Shown here in pieces: positions 36,559 through 44,419 of a DNA stretch of 64,000 nt; position 1 is the stretch's first letter; each line of letters opens with the position of its first letter. The notes beneath the pieces are model-generated. The model worked only from the letters and a program-made list of their open reading frames with translations. It made no database searches and was not told the origin of the DNA. Location of the stretch: the NCBI RefSeq assembly GCF_000701505.1, contig NZ_JNJB01000005.1:248001-312000 (forward strand). The letters run 5' to 3'. The stretch is from Dyadobacter crusticola DSM 16708 (GTDB lineage Bacteria; Bacteroidota; Bacteroidia; Cytophagales; Spirosomataceae). The position numbers and the translations under genes were made by a program.

Positions 36559-37245
36559 TTAATTGTTGAATTCGTCCAGTCTGGCGCGCAGGTCTTCTAC
36601 TTGTTTAGAAGAAACATTCGAACTTTTGAATGTAGTGTTCGCGTCTTTCCAGCCGTCGTAAAAGTCATTGTTTGCCTTGGTATCTACCGCTAGTGCAGCT
36701 CCGTTGAGCGTAATTCCGGCAAATAATCCTTTGCTCCGGGAATAAGAATATACTTCGGCTTCCAGCTTGTAGTCGGTTTGGGCGGAGGAACTTCTTCCCA
36801 TTGGGCCTGCTGCTACCGACAGGTCTCCGCCGAGTGTAAAGCTGCCTTTGCCGATTTCGAGCAATGTTTTCCTGTTTTTGAATACCAGTACAAGATCCAC
36901 AGCCTGTACGCCGATCTGCGCACCGATACTTCCGCCAGTAATAGTGATAAATACGGGATCACTCCATTCGCCGTTCTCTTTTTTGACCATAGCTACTCCG
37001 CGTCCATACTTACCTCCCAGCATCAGCCCCGCGTTGATCATTTTCGGAATAATGATCACACCTTTTGACATATTGAGCAGCTGTGCGGGAATGCTCTCCT
37101 GCATTTCATTAAAGTCATTTAAAACCGCAGTAGCCGCTACCAACTTTTCTTCTTCTTTCGCCTGCGCCATTAGATATGTGCTTGAAAAAACACACAAGAG
37201 CATCAAGATTCCGATCGATCTTCCTTTCAATTCTGCAATGAACAT
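36559..37245 (-). CDS. SYLF domain lipid-binding protein
   Basis: A 228-residue exported protein. The ATG at 37245 gives a signal peptide (GILMLLCVFSSTYLMAQA), and an upstream frame would bury it. The rest is a SYLF domain, known for binding phosphoinositides in eukaryotes: the signature is GVIIIPKMINAGLMLGGKYG, then GSIGAQIGVQAVDLVLVFKN and a C-terminal GLFAGITLNGAAL. In bacteria it is expected to sit in the periplasm on membranes; the function is unknown. It is divergent from dps across 215 bp. Confidence 0.92.
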   Translation of the reverse strand: MFIAELKGRSIGILMLLCVFSSTYLMAQAKEEEKLVAATAVLNDFNEMQESIPAQLLNMSKGVIIIPKMINAGLMLGGKYGRGVAMVKKENGEWSDPVFITITGGSIGAQIGVQAVDLVLVFKNRKTLLEIGKGSFTLGGDLSVAAGPMGRSSSAQTDYKLEAEVYSYSRSKGLFAGITLNGAALAVDTKANNDFYDGWKDANTTFKSSNVSSKQVEDLRARLDEFNN

Positions 37246-37460
37246 GGTTAAAATAATTAGTGGATTGTGAGTGGTTATGTATAAAGTATCGTGCCGCAAA
37301 TGCGCTTTTTTATATTCCAGGCCGCAAGAGCCGACCTGTTTGTCATACTTTATTCATTTTCGTCCGGATTAACGTATACTAATGCGTTATATGATATATT
37401 GGTACGATTTTGTTGCTCCAATTAAACCAAAACACGAATTCTAATTTTTCCGCTACTATT

Positions 37461-37940
37461 ATGGATGCCAAAGCAATCAGCCTTGATGAACAGGAAGTAA
37501 AACCTGTCGTAGACCTGCTCAACGACTACCTCGCCAACTACCACATCCACTACCAGAAACTGCGTGGATGCCACTGGAATATAAAGGGTCAAAACTTTTT
37601 TACCCTGCATGTGAAATTTGAAGAACTCTATACAAATGCGCAGCTGACAATCGACGAGATTGCGGAAAGGGTACTTACGCTGGGTAAAGCACCGCACAGC
37701 CGTTTCGCGGATTATATCAATGAATCACAGATCCAGGAAATCAACACGATCGGAATGCAGGATCTTGCAATGGTAGACGCGATCCTGGATGATATGGCGA
37801 AACTGATCGAGCTGGAACGCGAGCTGCTGGAAGCTACTTCTCAGGCTGGCGACGACGGTTCCAATGATATGGTCAACCGTTTTATGCAGTTTAAAGAAAA
37901 GAATACCTGGATGCTGCGCTCTTTTGCAGGCAAAAAATAA
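37461..37940 (+). CDS. dps: Dps family DNA-protecting ferritin-like protein
   Basis: A 159-residue protein that forms dodecamers, oxidises Fe(II) and in many bacteria coats DNA under stress. The ATG at 37461 (MDAKAISLDEQE) is chosen over a longer frame whose first 17 residues are unlike the family. Ferroxidase residues are in RGCHWNIKG (His) and FEELYTNAQLTIDEIAERVL (Asp/Glu). There is no Lys-rich N-terminal tail, so DNA binding is uncertain. It stands alone, divergent from the SYLF gene, with a terminator behind it. Confidence 0.93.
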   Translation: MDAKAISLDEQEVKPVVDLLNDYLANYHIHYQKLRGCHWNIKGQNFFTLHVKFEELYTNAQLTIDEIAERVLTLGKAPHSRFADYINESQIQEINTIGMQDLAMVDAILDDMAKLIELERELLEATSQAGDDGSNDMVNRFMQFKEKNTWMLRSFAGKK

Positions 37941-37963
37941 CGTCAGGTACACCCGATTTTACC

Positions 37964-37992
37964 AAAACCATCTGCCTGGCAGGTGGTTTTTT
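37964..37992 (+). terminator. Rho-independent terminator of dps
   Basis: Arms AAAACCATCTG and CAGGTGGTTTT (one G-T pair) with a five-base loop, followed by TT, 23 bp after the dps stop. Confidence 0.8.
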
Positions 37993-38026
37993 GCATTTCT
38001 ATGATTTACTTGTAGCTGTCTTAAAG

Positions 38027-39361
38027 ATGAAAACAATGCGCGCTATACCAGAATACCGGATTGGAAGATTTAGCCTATTGGGAGCTGTCAAATTTGCACG
38101 GGACCCGCTGCACTTTCTGCGGGAGGGTTTCGAACAATGCGGCGACACTTTCAGGATCAAACTTTTCAGGGAATTTGTGATCAGCCGCGAGCCCGGGTTT
38201 TTCAGGTACATTCTGCAGCAGCATAACAAAGACTTCAAAAAAGGAAGCTCTTCCAAAATGCTGCAACCCGTGCTGGGCAATGGACTGGTGACGAGCGAAG
38301 GTGATTTCTGGCTGCGGCAGCGGCGACTGGTACAGCCTGCCTTTCACCGCGAGCGTTTGCAGGAATTATTTCTCACAATGGGTGAGCTCACTGTCACTTT
38401 CCTGGATGATATGGAAGCATTCCGTGGCAAAGAGGCTGTCGATATCGATGCTCAGATGATGGCGATCACTTCGGATATCGCATTGAAAACACTGTTTGGA
38501 AATATGAACAGCGAGGACAAAGCGCAGATCTACAAACAGGTGACACGAACACAAAAGTACCTGGTAACCCGGGTGCGCCGGCCGTATCGCAGGCCGCTCA
38601 TGGCGATCAATGGAGAGGACAAATACTTCCGCACCGATCTGGGCTACTTTAATAAGCTGGTCTTCAACTTTATCGAGCAAAGAAGAAAGTCGGGGGAAGC
38701 GCCGAATGACCTGCTGCAGCTGCTGCTGGACAGCACAGACGAAGATACGGGCGAGCAAATGAACGATCAGCAGATCCGCGACGAAGCGATCACCATGTTC
38801 GCGGCAGGTCATGAAACTTCTGCGACCGGCCTGAGCTGGCTTCTGTGGGAGCTATCCAGGCAACCCGATATTACGAATCGAATCAGAGAAGAAAGTCAGA
38901 TCTTCGACAGCGTCCCTACTTTTGAACAGCTGATGCGTATGCCGTATACCAGGCAGGTTGTTGAAGAAGGGCTGCGGCTCTACCCGCCCGCCTGGACAAT
39001 GACGCGGGAGGCTGTTATCAACAGCGAGATCGAAGGTTACTATATTCCGAAGGGTACCTCCGTGTTTCTCTCTGTATTCGAGCTGCACCGAAACCCGCAT
39101 TTATGGGAAAATCCACTCACCTTTAACCCCGATAATTTCAGTCCCGAGCGTGTCAAGAACCGGCCGAAGTTCAACTATCTGCCTTTTGGAGCTGGTCCGC
39201 GTATATGCATCGGGCAGCAATTTGCGATGATGGAAATGCAGTTGCTGCTTGCTTCGCTTGTCAAGCGGTTCTCTTTTGAGATTGATCCCGCACATGCAGT
39301 GGGAATGCACCCGCTGATTGTTCTTAAATCGACAAACGGCATTAAATTGTACGTGAGATAA
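38027..39361 (+). CDS. Cytochrome P450
   Basis: A 444-residue soluble P450 monooxygenase, the normal bacterial length. The I-helix is MFAAGHETSATGLSWLL, the K-helix ExxR is in VVEEGLRLYPP, the PERF-like region is NPDNFSPERVKNRPKF and the haem-Cys loop is LPFGAGPRICIGQQFA. The ATG at 38027 is used, preceded by AAAG; another ATG lies nine bases on. The class looks close to CYP102/CYP4-like fatty-acid hydroxylases judging from EEGLRLYPPAW, but no reductase domain or ferredoxin gene is near. It is followed after 16 bp by the antiporter gene. The substrate is unknown. Confidence 0.95.
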   Translation: MKTMRAIPEYRIGRFSLLGAVKFARDPLHFLREGFEQCGDTFRIKLFREFVISREPGFFRYILQQHNKDFKKGSSSKMLQPVLGNGLVTSEGDFWLRQRRLVQPAFHRERLQELFLTMGELTVTFLDDMEAFRGKEAVDIDAQMMAITSDIALKTLFGNMNSEDKAQIYKQVTRTQKYLVTRVRRPYRRPLMAINGEDKYFRTDLGYFNKLVFNFIEQRRKSGEAPNDLLQLLLDSTDEDTGEQMNDQQIRDEAITMFAAGHETSATGLSWLLWELSRQPDITNRIREESQIFDSVPTFEQLMRMPYTRQVVEEGLRLYPPAWTMTREAVINSEIEGYYIPKGTSVFLSVFELHRNPHLWENPLTFNPDNFSPERVKNRPKFNYLPFGAGPRICIGQQFAMMEMQLLLASLVKRFSFEIDPAHAVGMHPLIVLKSTNGIKLYVR

Positions 39362-39377
39362 GTCGCTCCCCTGCTGT

Positions 39378-40991
39378 ATGCACAACGATATCATTCTGTA
39401 CCTTTCGCTCATTGTCATTATTTTATTCCTGGTAATGCTGGCGCAGCGGATCAGGATCTCTTACCCAATCGTACTTGTACTGGGCGGACTGGTACTCGGC
39501 TTTATTCCCGGCACCCCGCAGGTTGACATCAATCCGGATTTTATCTTCCTGATCTTCTTGCCACCCCTGCTTTTTGAAGCTGCCTGGCAGACCTCCTGGA
39601 AAGACTTTTGGAAATGGCGCCGCGTCATCGGCTCGTTTGCATTTGGCATTGTCATATTCACTTCCTGCGTAATCGCGTTTGTTTCAAAGGCAATTATCCC
39701 GGGCTTTACACTTGCGCTTGGCTTTCTGCTGGGTGGCATTATCTCCCCGCCCGATGCGGTAGCAGCTACTTCTGTTCTCAAGGATGTAAAAGTATCCAAA
39801 CGACTTATCGCCATTGTAGAAGGCGAGAGCCTGCTCAATGATGCATCCAGCCTGATCGTCTTCCGGTTCGCATTGGCAGCCATTATCACCGGGCAGTTTG
39901 TCTTCGCCGAAGCTGTTTCCAGCTTCTTTCTCGTCATTATAATGGGCTTTGCGATTGGTTTCGGCATTGCATTGCTGTTTTACGCCATCCATCGCTGGAT
40001 GCCGACTACCCCCAGCATTGACACGATCCTCACTTTCGTCGCGCCCTACACCATGTACATAGTAGCCGAGGAATTTCATTTTTCTGGCGTCATAGCGGTA
40101 GTAACCGGCGGCTTATTCCTGTCCGACAGGAGTCACAGTATTTTGAGCCACCTCAGCCGCATTCAGGGCGTAAATGTGTGGAGCACGGCAGGCTTTGTGC
40201 TTAACGGGATTGTTTTCATGCTCATCGGACTTGAACTGCCTGTTATTGTAGCCCAGCTGGGAGATACTTCTCTTTCCGAGGCGATCAAATACGGTCTGAT
40301 GATTTCGCTGGTCGTGATTGTAACGCGCATTATCAGTGCGCTGGGCGCGTCCGTGTTTACCGTTTTTATCAGTAAATATATCCGAACAGCAGACAGCAGT
40401 CCCGGGTGGCGTGCACCGCTGGCTTTCGGCTGGACGGGCATGCGCGGCGTGGTTTCACTTGCAGCTGCATTGTCCATTCCGCATCTGATCAATGGCGGAC
40501 AGCCGTTTCCGCAGCGAAATCTCATTCTCTTTATTACATTCGTGGTGATCATGGTAACCCTTGTATTGCAAGGACTGACACTACCGTGGGTGATCCGAAA
40601 GCTGAGTATAGAAGAAACAGATTACGAAATCACGGCACAGGAGCAGGATGTGCTGATTCGCCGGAAACTTGCTGAAGAGGCACTTACTCTTATCAATGAA
40701 CAGTACGCCGACATAGTACCCCGAAATGAGCTGCTGCAAACCCTTAAATACAAGCTCGAAGGCGATATCGGATTTTTGAATCGCGTAAGAGAAAGCGATC
40801 CGATGCATTCCGGGCACGACTACATCGCCCAGTATCAGGCCGTCAGCAAGAAAATCCTGGAAAGAAAACGGGAGCTACTCCTCAAATTCAATAAAAAAGC
40901 GATGTTTGAAGAAGAGATAGTGAGACAACACCTCGCCCAGCTTGATCTGGAAGAGGAAAAAGTTAGGCAGCAATTCCTGCACATGGAATAA
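39378..40991 (+). CDS. Na+/H+ antiporter, CPA1 (NhaP/NHE) type
   Basis: A 537-residue inner membrane protein with about twelve hydrophobic segments. It shows the CPA1 features: FLPPLLFEAAW in segment 4, ISPPDAVAATSVLKD (the acidic transport site) and VEGESLLNDASSLIVFR. The C-terminal 130 residues are cytosolic and helical with coiled-coil propensity (EEEIVRQHLAQLDLEEEKVR), probably a regulatory tail. It starts 16 bp after the P450 stop, so the two may share a transcript, although no functional link is obvious. Ion specificity (Na+ or K+) cannot be told. Confidence 0.93.
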   Translation: MHNDIILYLSLIVIILFLVMLAQRIRISYPIVLVLGGLVLGFIPGTPQVDINPDFIFLIFLPPLLFEAAWQTSWKDFWKWRRVIGSFAFGIVIFTSCVIAFVSKAIIPGFTLALGFLLGGIISPPDAVAATSVLKDVKVSKRLIAIVEGESLLNDASSLIVFRFALAAIITGQFVFAEAVSSFFLVIIMGFAIGFGIALLFYAIHRWMPTTPSIDTILTFVAPYTMYIVAEEFHFSGVIAVVTGGLFLSDRSHSILSHLSRIQGVNVWSTAGFVLNGIVFMLIGLELPVIVAQLGDTSLSEAIKYGLMISLVVIVTRIISALGASVFTVFISKYIRTADSSPGWRAPLAFGWTGMRGVVSLAAALSIPHLINGGQPFPQRNLILFITFVVIMVTLVLQGLTLPWVIRKLSIEETDYEITAQEQDVLIRRKLAEEALTLINEQYADIVPRNELLQTLKYKLEGDIGFLNRVRESDPMHSGHDYIAQYQAVSKKILERKRELLLKFNKKAMFEEEIVRQHLAQLDLEEEKVRQQFLHME

Positions 40992-41003
40992 TGCTGCCCA
41001 GGG

Positions 41004-41936
41004 TTATACCCAATCCTGCGCGTGAATGGGATAAACGTTAGATACCATCCTTTGCCTGCCCGATTCCCGGTCAAAAAAGTAGTCGAGTCTCCCGAGATTG
41101 ATCCCGGCGAACCCTACCTGATTGATTGTCGTCGGCTTTCCGTCGAGATTCATCACTGCTTCGGGCGCTTTCATGAATGTGTGCGTATGTCCGCCGATGA
41201 TCAGGTCGATGTTCCGCGTTGACCTGGCGAGTACCAAATCTGAAACTTTCTCGTCGCGGTACTTATATCCTAAATGCGACAGACAAACGACGAGGTCGCA
41301 TTTGAGATCGTTTTTGAGCAGCGTGGCCATTTCATTTGCCTTTTGCACAGGATCAAGATACTCTGTTTCGAGGTAGTTCTTTTTGTTGACCAAACCATGC
41401 AGCTGAATACCTAAGCCAAACACACCTATCTTGATTCCCTGCTTTTTAAATACCTTATAGGATTGGGTTTTGCCTTTCAGTTCGGTATTTTCAAAATTGT
41501 AGTTGCTTACCAGAAAAGGAAAGTTTGCATGCGGAAGTTGTTTTACAAAGCCCGCTATCCCATTGTCAAAATCGTGGTTTCCCATCGTGGCCGCATCGTA
41601 GCCCATTTTGCTCATTGCGACCATCTCTACTTCACCTCCGTACAAATTGAAATACGGAGTACCCTGAAATATATCTCCAGCATCAAGCAGCAGCACATTG
41701 GGCTGTTCCTGTCTGATCTTAGTTATCAATGCTGCCCTTCTGGCCACGCCGCCGAGTCCCTGATTGCGCGACCCATCCATTGGAAACGGTTCAATCTGAC
41801 TATGCACATCGTTGGTATGCAAAATAGTAAGCTGAACGGTCGAATCTTTCCCGAAGGCAGCCAGAGGCGCAGGTGCCAGACCCATCAATGCAGCCGCGCC
41901 CAGACTTTTACGTAAAAACTCCCTTCTGCTATTCAT
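41004..41936 (-). CDS. 5'-nucleotidase-type metallophosphatase with Tat leader
   Basis: A 310-residue protein equal to the N-terminal metallophosphoesterase domain of UshA-like 5'-nucleotidases. The ATG at 41936 starts a twin-arginine leader (MNSRREFLRKSLG), so export in a folded, metal-loaded state is likely. Metal motifs are HTNDVHSQIEPF, LLDAGDIFQGTPY, MGNHDFDNG, VVCLSHLG and IIGGHTHTF. The C-terminal substrate-binding domain is missing and is instead coded by the upstream gene, whose end overlaps this start by eight bases. The two proteins therefore probably make one enzyme. Confidence 0.92.
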   Translation of the reverse strand: MNSRREFLRKSLGAAALMGLAPAPLAAFGKDSTVQLTILHTNDVHSQIEPFPMDGSRNQGLGGVARRAALITKIRQEQPNVLLLDAGDIFQGTPYFNLYGGEVEMVAMSKMGYDAATMGNHDFDNGIAGFVKQLPHANFPFLVSNYNFENTELKGKTQSYKVFKKQGIKIGVFGLGIQLHGLVNKKNYLETEYLDPVQKANEMATLLKNDLKCDLVVCLSHLGYKYRDEKVSDLVLARSTRNIDLIIGGHTHTFMKAPEAVMNLDGKPTTINQVGFAGINLGRLDYFFDRESGRQRMVSNVYPIHAQDWV

Positions 41937-42702
41937 TGACAATCGTGATTCTTCCATCGAGTTGCGCATTGATTTTCTTACCCTGCCGGGTTAATTCATT
42001 GATATAATCCAATAATGCATCGCGAACTTTCGTGCCGATATCTCGTCGTTCTACAACCTTTTTGAGGAAATCCAATTCATCGCCGCCGTCTGCCAGATAG
42101 TCGTAAGTAACGAGCACGTAGGTTTTGTTTTGGTCAAAAGGCTGCCCTGCAATTTCAATATCCATTGCCTTTCCGTCTTTAATCTTCATCCGCATTCCCG
42201 CAACCGGCTGTCCACCTTTCTTGGCTACAAAATCGGCCAGTTCCTGCACATTCTCCCCGTTCAGTTTCAGAACAACCATTTCATTTTCAAATGGCATGAG
42301 TTCGAAAACGTTGGAAACCGTGATGTTACCCTGCGGCCAGGTAGTCCGGAGGCCACCTTTTGTTGCCAGCGCAAACTGGATCGAAGGCTCACGCTTCAAG
42401 CCTTCTGCCAGCATAAAATCAGCAAAGAAATTACCAAGGAGTGTTTCCGGGTTTCCCGGCTTAGTAAGCGCCTGCTCCGCCTGCCCGACCACGCGGCTCA
42501 TTTCAGCCTGCATCTTTTGTTTGTAAGGAAGGTAATATTTCACCATCGACGAGTCCTCGCCGCTTTGCTGATCAATGCTGTACTGCTTGTAATCGCTGCT
42601 GGAAACAGTAAGGTGCTTCTGGCAGGAAGCGAGGAATAATGTAGTCAGGAGCAGGATATATAATCCTTTTCGTTCTTGATTAGAGGAAGTCATAACAACC
42701 AT
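41929..42702 (-). CDS. Lipoprotein with 5'-nucleotidase C-terminal domain
   Basis: A 257-residue predicted lipoprotein; the lipobox is LFLASC near residue 27 and a Lys follows the Cys, which suggests retention at the periplasmic face. The rest is the 5'-nucleotidase C-terminal domain, which in UshA binds the nucleobase: NFFADFMLAEGL, FALATKGGLRTTWPQG, VFELMPFENEMVVLKLNG and the final YDYLADGGDELDFL. The second ATG at 42693 is an alternative start. It is the first gene of a pair with the phosphatase domain gene, overlapping by eight bases, giving the reversed order C-domain then N-domain. Confidence 0.92.
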   Translation of the reverse strand: MVVMTSSNQERKGLYILLLTTLFLASCQKHLTVSSSDYKQYSIDQQSGEDSSMVKYYLPYKQKMQAEMSRVVGQAEQALTKPGNPETLLGNFFADFMLAEGLKREPSIQFALATKGGLRTTWPQGNITVSNVFELMPFENEMVVLKLNGENVQELADFVAKKGGQPVAGMRMKIKDGKAMDIEIAGQPFDQNKTYVLVTYDYLADGGDELDFLKKVVERRDIGTKVRDALLDYINELTRQGKKINAQLDGRITIVNE

Positions 42703-42739
42703 TTGGTACCTAAAATTAGCATGGAAAGTCCAAACAATT

Positions 42740-42786
42740 AGCGGCCGGGCCGAATAGTTGTGATACTATTTCCCGGCCCGGCCGCT
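42740..42786 (-). terminator. Terminator-like hairpin after the SusC/SusD operon
   Basis: Arms AGCGGCCGGGCC and GGCCCGGCCGCT (12 bp, extendable by AATAGT/ACTATT after a small bulge). It lies beyond the SusD stop at 42818 and before the start of the nucleotidase operon. The T run on the minus strand is weak (TAATTGTTT). Confidence 0.7.
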
Positions 42787-42817
42787 ATTTATCTTGCTGT
42801 CAATGTAATCTTAACTT

Positions 42818-44404
42818 TCACCAACCCTCATTCTGCCGCAAGTTCGGGTTTGCGTCTATTTGGCTTTGTGGGATCGGGTAGATTTCCAGCCGCTCGGAAT
42901 ACGGGATCAGTACGTTATCTACGATCTGGTCTGTGGTCATTGCTGCGATTTCGTCTTTCAATGTTCCCCAGCGGCGGATATCGTAAACGGTGTTGAACTC
43001 TCCGCTCAGTTCCAGCCTGCGCTCGCGACGGATTGCCGCGCGCATTTCGGCCACTGTACCCGCGCGCAATGCAGAAGCTTTTGCCCTGGCGCGTACCCTG
43101 TTCACCAGCGGCAGCGCCTGCGCACTCTTGCCGGTTTCATTCAATGCTTCCGCAAGCATCAGCAGCACATCAGGAAAACGCATTTCAATCAGATCCGTGC
43201 TGTATCCCTGCACTGCCGAGCCAGCCGGACGCGCAACCCGAGCCAGCTTTCCATAAGCAATTCCATACTTGAAATCGTCGTGAGCGAATGGCGCATTTGT
43301 TCTCTTTACAACATAGTTACCAAGTGTAGGATTGTAGATAATGCTGTCGCCAGGCACAGCTCCTGCCCTTGCTGTTCCCTGGAAGATATACCTCGGAACC
43401 GTCGTAAAATCTCTCCTCAGGTCTGTTTTTTCAAACAATTGATAAAAACTGTAAGTTAACCCGTAGTTCGTTTGCTCGTCGCCATTTACAAGTCCGGAAG
43501 GAAAAAGATTGAAAGGCAAAATGCTTCCATTCGGCTGCGATGAGTTGATAAAATATCCGAAAGAAAGGACGATTTCACGGTTGCGCTCATTGTCAAGCGA
43601 GAAAACATCCGTAAAATCCGGTAGCAGCTCAAAGTCATATTTCTCTTCATTCTCTGTTCCTACCAGCTGACTCAGTACATCTGCCGCTTTCTGGTAATTC
43701 TCTGTCCGGTTCAATGGGCGGCCCGCCATTTGCAGGTACACTTTTCCGAGCATTGCTTTGGCTGTACCCGCCGATACGCGCCCCAGTTCTGCACCTCCCC
43801 GCGAATCCGGCAGGTTGGCCTCGGCAAATGTCAGATCTGCGATGATGGCTTCGTAAACCTCCACATCCGTCGACCGAGGCGCAAAAATCAGGTTTTCATC
43901 TTTCAGCGATTTGATCTCGTCCAGGATCAGCGGCACGCCGCCGAACAGTCTAACCAAATGAAAATATGCATATCCTCTCAAAAATCGCGCTTCGGCAATG
44001 TAGGGATCGGCTTCTTCTTCCTCGCCTGGCACCGCCAGTTTTGCATTCGCGATAACAGTATTGGCCCGAAAAATAATCTTGTAAAAACGGCTCCAAACTG
44101 ACTCGAATGCGGGAGAATTCGCATTGTGCCCAAAACGGTAATAAGGGTCAGCCCCGGAACCGAGTATACCGGCTGTCGCATAGCGGTGCCCTGACTCCGT
44201 CAGATTGAACCTGTTGCTGATATCCCCGAAATCAGGGGCTGTGTAAGCGTGGTAAACACCAATTGTCGCCTGGTTGAGACCGTCTTCATCTTTGAAAACT
44301 ACTTCCTTGCTTAGGGACGAATATGGAGATTCTTCCAGATTTCCCTTGCAAGAACCGATCATAGTCAGCAAAGCCAGTACCGATATTTTTATATGAACTT
44401 TCAT
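42818..44404 (-). CDS. RagB/SusD family outer membrane lipoprotein
   Basis: A 528-residue surface lipoprotein that captures glycans or peptides for the SusC channel. The signal ends in the lipobox IGSC (Cys19), followed by KGNLEESPYSSLSKE, a typical SusD start. Family landmarks are visible: AEARFLRGYAYFHLVRLFGG near residue 136, TAKAMLGKVYLQMA, FPDVLLMLAEALNETG, and the C-terminal RRERRLELSGEF and IPQSQIDANPNLRQNEGW. It lies 15 bp after the SusC gene. No polysaccharide-degrading enzyme genes are linked to the pair, so the ligand cannot be guessed. Confidence 0.95.
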   Translation of the reverse strand: MKVHIKISVLALLTMIGSCKGNLEESPYSSLSKEVVFKDEDGLNQATIGVYHAYTAPDFGDISNRFNLTESGHRYATAGILGSGADPYYRFGHNANSPAFESVWSRFYKIIFRANTVIANAKLAVPGEEEEADPYIAEARFLRGYAYFHLVRLFGGVPLILDEIKSLKDENLIFAPRSTDVEVYEAIIADLTFAEANLPDSRGGAELGRVSAGTAKAMLGKVYLQMAGRPLNRTENYQKAADVLSQLVGTENEEKYDFELLPDFTDVFSLDNERNREIVLSFGYFINSSQPNGSILPFNLFPSGLVNGDEQTNYGLTYSFYQLFEKTDLRRDFTTVPRYIFQGTARAGAVPGDSIIYNPTLGNYVVKRTNAPFAHDDFKYGIAYGKLARVARPAGSAVQGYSTDLIEMRFPDVLLMLAEALNETGKSAQALPLVNRVRARAKASALRAGTVAEMRAAIRRERRLELSGEFNTVYDIRRWGTLKDEIAAMTTDQIVDNVLIPYSERLEIYPIPQSQIDANPNLRQNEGW

Positions 44405-44419
44405 AGCATTTGTGTCGAG

